In this document: positions 1-3,846 of the stretch, one piece after another
Numbering within the stretch: position 1 is the first letter of the stretch
How the letters are laid out: every line of letters starts with the position of its first letter
NCBI GenBank assembly: GCA_039028695.1
Contig: JBCCHN010000196.1
Location: 1-6,175, forward strand
Source of the DNA: JANQKX01 sp039028695
GTDB lineage: Bacteria > Pseudomonadota > Alphaproteobacteria > Kiloniellales > Kiloniellaceae
Reading direction: 5' to 3'
DNA: 6,175 nt
Made by a program: the position numbers and the translations under genes
Notes under the pieces: model-generated
What the model saw: only the letters and a program-made list of their open reading frames with translations
Database searches by the model: none
Told to the model about the DNA's origin: nothing

Positions 1-261
1 AGGCGTGAATTCATCACCCTGGCCGGCACCGACCTGTTCCTCTAAGGATAGGGCGATCCCCTCGTCGGCCGGATTGGGGGCTTGCGTTCGGTCGACCAGT
101 TGGGCCTGCGCTTGGCTCGGAGAGAAAGCCAGCGGTGCCGCAAGGCATAAGGCAAGAACTCCAGCCAAAAGGAGCGGTGTGTTTTTTTCTGAAAGTTGAT
201 GGCCTGTTGCCTCGCCCGCGCCTTTGGGCGGATCTCCAAGGAAATGTGTCGCTTCCCTCAT
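1..261 (-). CDS. Exported protein, N-terminal part (runs off left edge)
   Basis: The frame read leftward from an ATG at 261-259 stays open for exactly 87 codons to the window edge. The start is well supported: an AGGAG lies six bases upstream (plus-strand 268-272). Residues 1-27 are polar (MREATHFLGDPP...). Residues 28-46 form a hydrophobic core (TPLLLAGVLALCLAAPLAF), followed by SPSQAQA and a likely signal peptidase I cut after residue 53. The n-region is unusually long and has no twin-arginine motif, so Sec export to the periplasm is inferred. The mature start is a Pro/Ala/Asp-containing linker, then ALSLEEQVGAGQGDEFTP. The visible mature part has no CxxCH, lipobox cysteine or other catalytic motif. 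It faintly recalls the N-terminus of periplasmic di-haem peroxidase-like proteins, but this is memory of a pattern and cannot be confirmed from 34 mature residues. It is transcribed divergently from the TPR membrane protein. Confidence 0.8.
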   Translation of the reverse strand, partial: MREATHFLGDPPKGAGEATGHQLSEKNTPLLLAGVLALCLAAPLAFSPSQAQAQLVDRTQAPNPADEGIALSLEEQVGAGQGDEFTP

Positions 262-267
262 TTTGAT

Positions 268-272
268 CTCCT
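268..272 (-). promoter_or_regulatory. Ribosome binding site of the exported-protein gene
   Basis: Read on the minus strand this is AGGAG, followed by six bases (ATCAAA) and then ATG. It fixes the start at 261. A TTG at 239 in another frame lacks such a site. Confidence 0.8.
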
Positions 273-294
273 AACGCTCACCTGAAAATTCATT

Positions 295-309
295 CGATGC
301 TGCGCATCG
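295..309. repeat. Short inverted repeat in the exported-protein gene's 5' leader
   Basis: CGATGC, then a 3-base loop TGC, then GCATCG: six perfect pairs. It lies about 34 bases before the leftward ATG at 261, so it is probably in that transcript's leader. No T-run follows on either strand, so it is not a typical terminator. Function unknown. Confidence 0.4.
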
Positions 310-371
310 CCAAAGCGGTTGGCACGCTCGTGAATGAAATTGGCGTTCAGTTTTGTGTGCGCAGGGGAACT

Positions 372-385
372 TTAGAAGTTTCTAA
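372..385. repeat. 14-base palindrome, possible operator
   Basis: TTAGAA-GT-TTCTAA is a perfect inverted repeat with six-base arms and a two-base centre, in the middle of the divergent region. The form suits a dimeric helix-turn-helix regulator. No adjacent promoter is clear enough to predict activation or repression. Confidence 0.35.
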
Positions 386-421
386 CGGTTTCCTTAGGGT
401 TAGTAACAATTCCAGCTCTTT

Positions 422-438
422 GATCTTTATGGATCTTT
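422..438. repeat. Direct repeat GATCTTT, 10-base spacing
   Basis: GATCTTT occurs at 422-428 and again at 432-438, so the two copies face the same side of the helix. Related CTTT steps flank them (CTCTTT at 416-421, GGCTTTTG at about 441-448). It could be a tandem binding site, but the motif is short and A+T-rich, so chance is possible. Confidence 0.25.
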
Positions 439-504
439 CGGGCTTTTGAATCGTTAGGGTCGAAGGGGGTGCGCACTCAATCTAACCCCATGAGGGCGAC
501 GGCT

Positions 505-512
505 AAGGGAGG
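505..512 (+). promoter_or_regulatory. Strong Shine-Dalgarno-like sequence before small ORF
   Basis: AAGGGAGG is followed by ten bases and then ATG at 523. It is the best ribosome-binding-like sequence in the intergenic region and is better than anything in front of the long TPR reading frame. Confidence 0.35.
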
Positions 513-513
513 C

Positions 514-533
514 GCTTTACCAATGCTTTACCA
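514..533. repeat. Direct repeat GCTTTACCA, 11-base period
   Basis: GCTTTACCA at 514-522 is repeated exactly at 525-533. With the next two bases (AT, TA) the 11-base units match at 10 positions. An 11-base head-to-tail repeat is the layout used by OmpR/PhoB-type response regulators, though the sequence is not a recognised Pho box. It lies about 110-130 bases before the TPR gene and overlaps the start of the small ORF at 523. Confidence 0.4.
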
Positions 534-606
534 TAGACCTCCTCACTCTTGCCGCAATCCAATGGGATACTTGGCTCCATTGATTGATCACACAAAAAAG
601 CAATAG
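523..606 (+). CDS. Possible 27-residue small protein or leader peptide
   Basis: An ATG at 523 with a good Shine-Dalgarno ten bases upstream opens 27 codons: MLYHRPPHSC, then RNPMGYLAPLIDHTKKQ, ending in TAG at 604-606. The peptide has no signal sequence, membrane segment or recognised motif. It ends 39 bases before the proposed TTG start of the TPR protein and is in the same frame, with stops at 604 (TAG), 619 (TAA) and 640 (TGA) between them. It could be a leader peptide coupling translation to the regulator, a remnant of a longer N-terminus, or chance. No run of regulatory codons typical of attenuators is present. Confidence 0.3.
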   Translation: MLYHRPPHSCRNPMGYLAPLIDHTKKQ

Positions 607-645
607 CCCCGCGAGATCTAAAAATTTCGCGACAATCTATGAAAC

Positions 646-2535
646 TTGAGGGCATCTATTACAGGGAAATTTTGGCAGTTGGCTGAAAGCGATTCTTTGC
701 ATGGGGCAAACCTTGACGCCCATGGGGAACGGTCGATTCCCACACCGGCCCAGGTCCGTGCCCACCTGCAATTCATTCTGAATAGTGCCGAATTTGAGAA
801 ATGTCGCCGCCTTGGTGAATTCCTGGCCTTTGTCGTCGAAGAAACTCTGGCGGGGCGCGGCGAGCGCCTCAAGGAGCACAGCATCGCTCAAGCCGTCTTC
901 CACAAGAATGAAAACTTCGATCCTAAGATAAACTCAATTGTCAGAGTGGAGGCGGGTCGACTGCGCAATCGCTTGAGCACTTTTTATCGCCGCAGTGGGA
1001 AAGACTCAAAGCTCAGGATCGATGTGCCAAAAGGCCATTACATGGCGCGGATAAAGTTTGTCCCGCCCCACGCCGGGTCTTTGTCGTCGAAGCCGGGTGA
1101 GCATGACAATCCCGATACAATTTCTCTTAAACCTGCTGATAGGCGGGCAAATAGGTTTTGGTCCGCGGCTGTAGCACTTTGCGGCTTTTTGGCCTTTGGG
1201 TCTGTGTTTTATCACGATGAAGTCATTCCCATGGTGCAGGAGGAGCCTGGCCCGCCCGGGTCGCCTCAAAGTCAAACCCTTTCCGTTTTCATTGGCCCTC
1301 TTAGGGCGTTGGACGAGGACTCAAGCGACCAGCAACTGGCGATGGCCTTGACCCATGAGATCATTGCCAGCCTAGCCCGATTTAAAGAGTTAACAGTGCT
1401 GCCACAAATGCAGCAAAAGGGATCGCACAAAGACGGCGATGGGGCGACGCAACGTGATCTGGATCAAGAAGGGTTCATTCTGGAAGGTAGCTTGCGCCGC
1501 GAGGCAGGAGATTTCCGCGTCGCCTTGCAGTTGATGGATCAAACCGAAGGCGCAATCCTTTGGGCGGAGAGTTATGATCTATCCGGGTCCCAATCCGCCT
1601 CCTTGGACGCGCAGCGAGAGGTGGCGGGACGGGTGGCAGGAACCCTGGCGGGAGCCAGCGGTGTTATCTTGCGCGAGGCTCATATAACGGGTGTCCAAAA
1701 TCAGCCGAGTGGCGCGACGCCGCGGGACTGTCTAATTCAGTATTATGCCTACCGAAACTTTGGTGATGCCAAGTCCCATCGACAGGCCCGAGACTGCTTG
1801 ATCAAGGCAATCGCCGGCGCCCCTGGGTTTTCCGAGGGTTTTGCGGGACTTGCCATCTTGCATCTGGATGAGTATCGCTATGGCCACAATCAAAAAGACA
1901 AGGCAAAACCTGCTCTCGATCGGGCATGGCAGGCTGCTCAGAAAGCTGTTGCGGTCGATCCTCAGAACGCCAGGGCCCACTTGGCGCAAGCATTGGTCCA
2001 TTATTCTCGGGACGAACTTGATGCCTTTTCAGCTGCGGCTGGGCGGGCGCGGGAACTAAACCCTTATGACGGCGATCTCCTGGCGGAGCTTGGCAATTCC
2101 TATTCCTTTTCCGGGGATTGGCGTCGCGGTGAAACGTTGGTGCAAGATGCAAAGGCCCTGAATCCGACCCGTCCTGCCCGCTATGGCTTTTCCGACATCT
2201 TGAATGCCTATCGTTTGGGCGATTTTGACAAGGCGGTTACCTTGGCGCGGGAGTTCAATGCCCCTGACTGGTATTGGACCCATGCTGTGCGTGCCATGGC
2301 GTGCGGCCGTGTCGGTGACGTTAAGGGAAGCCGTCTTTCAAAACAAAAACTGCTCGCCCTAAAACCGGATTTTCCAAAAAAGGCCCGCGCCGAATTCCAA
2401 CGCTTGGGCGTGCACTCCAAGGCCCTAATCGACGAGTTCATTGATGGCTTGCGTTTGGCTGGTTTGGCCATAACCGAGCCAAACGGCAACCCCCATGTAA
2501 CCCGGCGATTGTGGCAAGATGATTCCCGCGGCTGA
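646..2535 (+). CDS. Membrane-anchored TPR protein with cyclase-associated N-terminal domain and TolB/FlgO-like domain
   Basis: About 629 residues. Residues 34-136 match the domain found at the N-terminus of many proteobacterial proteins labelled adenylate cyclase or TPR protein: FLAFVVEETLAGRGERLKEH, an NFDPKINSIVRVEAGRLRNR core, and an IDVPKGHY end, probably a winged-helix-like module. A single membrane segment follows at about 171-189 (FWSAAVALCGFLAFGSVFY). Residues about 212-312 resemble the TolB N-terminal/FlgO fold (ALTHEIIASLARFKELTVLP; ILEGSLRR; GAILWAESYD). Residues about 345-600 are TPR-like helical pairs (AVDPQNARAHLAQALVHYSR; ALNPTRPARYGF). No nucleotide cyclase catalytic domain or kinase motif is present. 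Inferred topology is N-terminus in the cytoplasm and TPRs outside. The start is uncertain: a TGA at 640 closes the frame upstream, the first candidate is TTG 646 with no good ribosome site, and TTG 697 is an alternative that keeps the conserved domain. Role unknown; signalling or gene regulation is inferred. Confidence 0.88.
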   Translation: MRASITGKFWQLAESDSLHGANLDAHGERSIPTPAQVRAHLQFILNSAEFEKCRRLGEFLAFVVEETLAGRGERLKEHSIAQAVFHKNENFDPKINSIVRVEAGRLRNRLSTFYRRSGKDSKLRIDVPKGHYMARIKFVPPHAGSLSSKPGEHDNPDTISLKPADRRANRFWSAAVALCGFLAFGSVFYHDEVIPMVQEEPGPPGSPQSQTLSVFIGPLRALDEDSSDQQLAMALTHEIIASLARFKELTVLPQMQQKGSHKDGDGATQRDLDQEGFILEGSLRREAGDFRVALQLMDQTEGAILWAESYDLSGSQSASLDAQREVAGRVAGTLAGASGVILREAHITGVQNQPSGATPRDCLIQYYAYRNFGDAKSHRQARDCLIKAIAGAPGFSEGFAGLAILHLDEYRYGHNQKDKAKPALDRAWQAAQKAVAVDPQNARAHLAQALVHYSRDELDAFSAAAGRARELNPYDGDLLAELGNSYSFSGDWRRGETLVQDAKALNPTRPARYGFSDILNAYRLGDFDKAVTLAREFNAPDWYWTHAVRAMACGRVGDVKGSRLSKQKLLALKPDFPKKARAEFQRLGVHSKALIDEFIDGLRLAGLAITEPNGNPHVTRRLWQDDSRG

Positions 2536-2550
2536 TCGCTGATCTAGCGA
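2536..2550. repeat. Small hairpin just after the TPR gene
   Basis: TCGCT, loop GATCT, AGCGA immediately after the TGA stop. It has five pairs and no T-run, so it is a poor terminator. Read-through from the TPR gene into cobW is therefore possible. Confidence 0.25.
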
Positions 2551-2634
2551 GATCGCAAGAGCACCTCAGCGTCGATCATTGTCCAGGCAGGCCGGGCAGG
2601 TCGTGCTAATTTTTGCGCCTGTGGCTTGTGATTT

Positions 2635-2672
2635 GGCGGGACAGCGGGAATGTTTTCCATTAGGGTCCCGTC
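2635..2672 (+). other. Stem-loop in the cobW leader
   Basis: GGCGGGAC (2635-2642) pairs with GTCCCGTC (2665-2672): eight pairs, one of them G-U. Inside the loop, GGAA (2647-2650) pairs with TTCC (2655-2658) around TGTT. It lies 54 bases before the cobW ATG. Together with the hairpin at 2687-2704 it suggests a structured leader RNA. No T-run follows, so it is not an intrinsic terminator. It does not carry the plus-strand consensus of a cobalamin riboswitch. Confidence 0.4.
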
Positions 2673-2686
2673 CGATTTTGGACGCC

Positions 2687-2704
2687 GGGCCGAACCTTCG
2701 GCCC
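2687..2704 (+). other. Strong hairpin 21 bases before the cobW start
   Basis: GGGCCGA, loop ACCT, TCGGCCC: seven mostly G-C pairs (the DNA inverted repeat is eight bases per arm, GGGCCGAA/TTCGGCCC). It ends 21 bases before ATG 2726, next to the weak GTGGGA (2712-2717) that may serve as ribosome site, so it could influence translation initiation. No T-run follows, which argues against a terminator. Confidence 0.45.
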
Positions 2705-2725
2705 CCATCGAGTGGGACGACAGCA

Positions 2726-3820
2726 ATGACGCAAGCAGGCAAAACCCAGGCAAGAGAGGCTCAGGCCGACAAGACTCAGGCCGGCAAAGCTCAGGCCGGC
2801 AAAATTCCGGCGACCGTTATCACCGGCTTTTTGGGCGCAGGCAAAACCAGCACCATTCGTCATCTCTTGGAAAGTGCTGGCGGCAAACGTTTGGCCCTTG
2901 TGATCAACGAATTCGGCGAATTGGGTGTGGATGGGGAAATCCTGAAAGGCTGCGGGATCGAGGGCTGCGACGATGAAAATGTCCTGGAGCTGGCCAATGG
3001 CTGCATTTGCTGCACCGTCGCGGATGATTTCTTGCCGACGATTCAGTCCCTTTTGGATCGCCCGGAGCCGCCAGATCACATCGTGATCGAGACGTCCGGC
3101 CTGGCGTTGCCCAAGCCCTTGGTCAAGGCCTTTAATTGGCCCGAGGTGCGCACTCGGGTGACCGTTGATGGGGTCGTCGCCGTGGTCGACGGCCCTGCCG
3201 TGGCTGATGGCCTTTTCGCGACCGCGCCCGAGGCTGTGGAAGCGCAACGTCAAGCCGACGAATCCCTGGATCATGAGAGCCCGCTGGAAGAACTCTTTGA
3301 AGAGCAATTGGCCTGTGCCGACATGGTGGTGGTCAATAAGGCGGATTTAATGAGCGATACTCAGATGGCGGAGGTTTCCGATCTGGTGAAGACCCAGCTT
3401 CATCCCCGGGTCAGTATGGTTCGGGCCAGTCACGGCAAGATCGACGCGCAGGTCCTGCTGGGATTGGAAGCCGCTGCTGAGGACGATCTGGACAGCCGCC
3501 CCTCTCACCACGACGATGGCGAGGAACATGACCACGACGACTTCACCAGTTTTTCCATTGAATTGGGCGAATTCGACACCCCGGCGGCGGTGACGGAAAA
3601 GCTGCTTCAGGTAATCGAAGCCCACAGTATTTTGCGCATTAAGGGCTTCGTTGCCATCCGCAATAAAGCCATGCGTCTAGTGCTTCAAGGAGTGGGCCCG
3701 CGCCTGCAATCCTACTTTGATCGCGATTGGGCCGAGGGCGAAAGGCGCCGGACCCATTTGGTGGTGATCGGTGAAACCGGTCTCGATGAAGCCGCTATTC
3801 GCGCGGCCTTGGCCGACTAA
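2726..3820 (+). CDS. cobW: CobW, GTPase metallochaperone for cobalamin biosynthesis
   Basis: A cytoplasmic P-loop GTPase of the COG0523/G3E family, 364 residues from ATG 2726, a normal length. Motifs in order: Walker A GFLGAGKT (34-41), NEFGE (61-65), the CobW-type GCGIEGC stretch, the metal-binding CxCC within NGCICCTVADD (cysteines 93, 95, 96), ETSG (122-125), NKAD guanine specificity motif (204-207), and an acidic His-rich loop SHHDDGEEHDHDD (about 260-272). A C-terminal CobW_C-like domain follows. The GCGIEGC and CICCTVADDF stretches and the cobN neighbour favour true CobW over other COG0523 zinc chaperones. By family knowledge it binds Co(II) with GTP and supplies the CobNST chelatase. 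The frame is open back to TTG 2579, but that stretch holds two hairpins and no conserved sequence, so ATG 2726 is preferred despite a weak GTGGGA ribosome site. Residues 2-26 are a five-copy pentapeptide repeat. cobN starts 26 bases downstream. Confidence 0.96.
   Translation: MTQAGKTQAREAQADKTQAGKAQAGKIPATVITGFLGAGKTSTIRHLLESAGGKRLALVINEFGELGVDGEILKGCGIEGCDDENVLELANGCICCTVADDFLPTIQSLLDRPEPPDHIVIETSGLALPKPLVKAFNWPEVRTRVTVDGVVAVVDGPAVADGLFATAPEAVEAQRQADESLDHESPLEELFEEQLACADMVVVNKADLMSDTQMAEVSDLVKTQLHPRVSMVRASHGKIDAQVLLGLEAAAEDDLDSRPSHHDDGEEHDHDDFTSFSIELGEFDTPAAVTEKLLQVIEAHSILRIKGFVAIRNKAMRLVLQGVGPRLQSYFDRDWAEGERRRTHLVVIGETGLDEAAIRAALAD
2729..2803 (+). repeat. 15-base tandem repeat coding a pentapeptide, five copies
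   Basis: Right after the cobW ATG come five in-frame units: TQAGK, TQARE, AQADK, TQAGK, AQAGK. The last two share a 14-base identical stretch (CTCAGGCCGGCAAA at 2775-2788 and 2790-2803), while the earlier copies have diverged. The tract lies before the GTPase fold begins (IPATVITGFLG), so it should be a flexible, charged tail. The DNA looks like a small coding minisatellite that could change copy number without a frameshift. Confidence 0.8.
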
Positions 3821-3846
3821 GCGCTTCCGCGCAAAGGCCGGGCGCC

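Larger units (their letters stand above)
262..645. other. Divergent intergenic region, A+T-richer, with operator-like repeats
   Basis: These 384 bases separate the leftward exported-protein gene from the rightward TPR gene and should hold both promoters. No pair of -35/-10 boxes is convincing on either strand. The region contains a short hairpin at 295-309, a palindrome at 372-385, two GATCTTT copies 10 bases apart at 422-438, a 9-base direct repeat with 11-base period at 514-533, and a possible small ORF at 523-606. TTAGGGT occurs twice (394-400 and 454-460), and GGGTTAG (397-403) is complementary to CTAACCC (482-488). There is no tRNA, no rRNA and no CRISPR-like array. Confidence 0.7.

Noticed and set aside
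639..686. ATG at 639 as start of the TPR protein
   Set aside because: It is out of frame with the long gene and reaches TGA after 15 codons; no ribosome site precedes it.
646..2535. Adenylate or guanylate cyclase
   Set aside because: Only the associated N-terminal domain is present; no class III catalytic domain motifs occur anywhere in the protein.
2536..2704. Intrinsic terminators between the TPR gene and cobW
   Set aside because: The three hairpins found lack a following T-run, so none has the form of a Rho-independent terminator.
2579..2725. 49-codon N-terminal extension of CobW from TTG 2579
   Set aside because: No ribosome site at 2579, no CobW-like sequence in the extension, and two hairpins inside it. 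ATG 2726 gives the usual length.
2660..3307. Open frame of 215 codons on the minus strand
   Set aside because: It lies antisense to cobW with its Walker A and CxCC motifs; its product looks like a reverse-strand shadow with no family resemblance.
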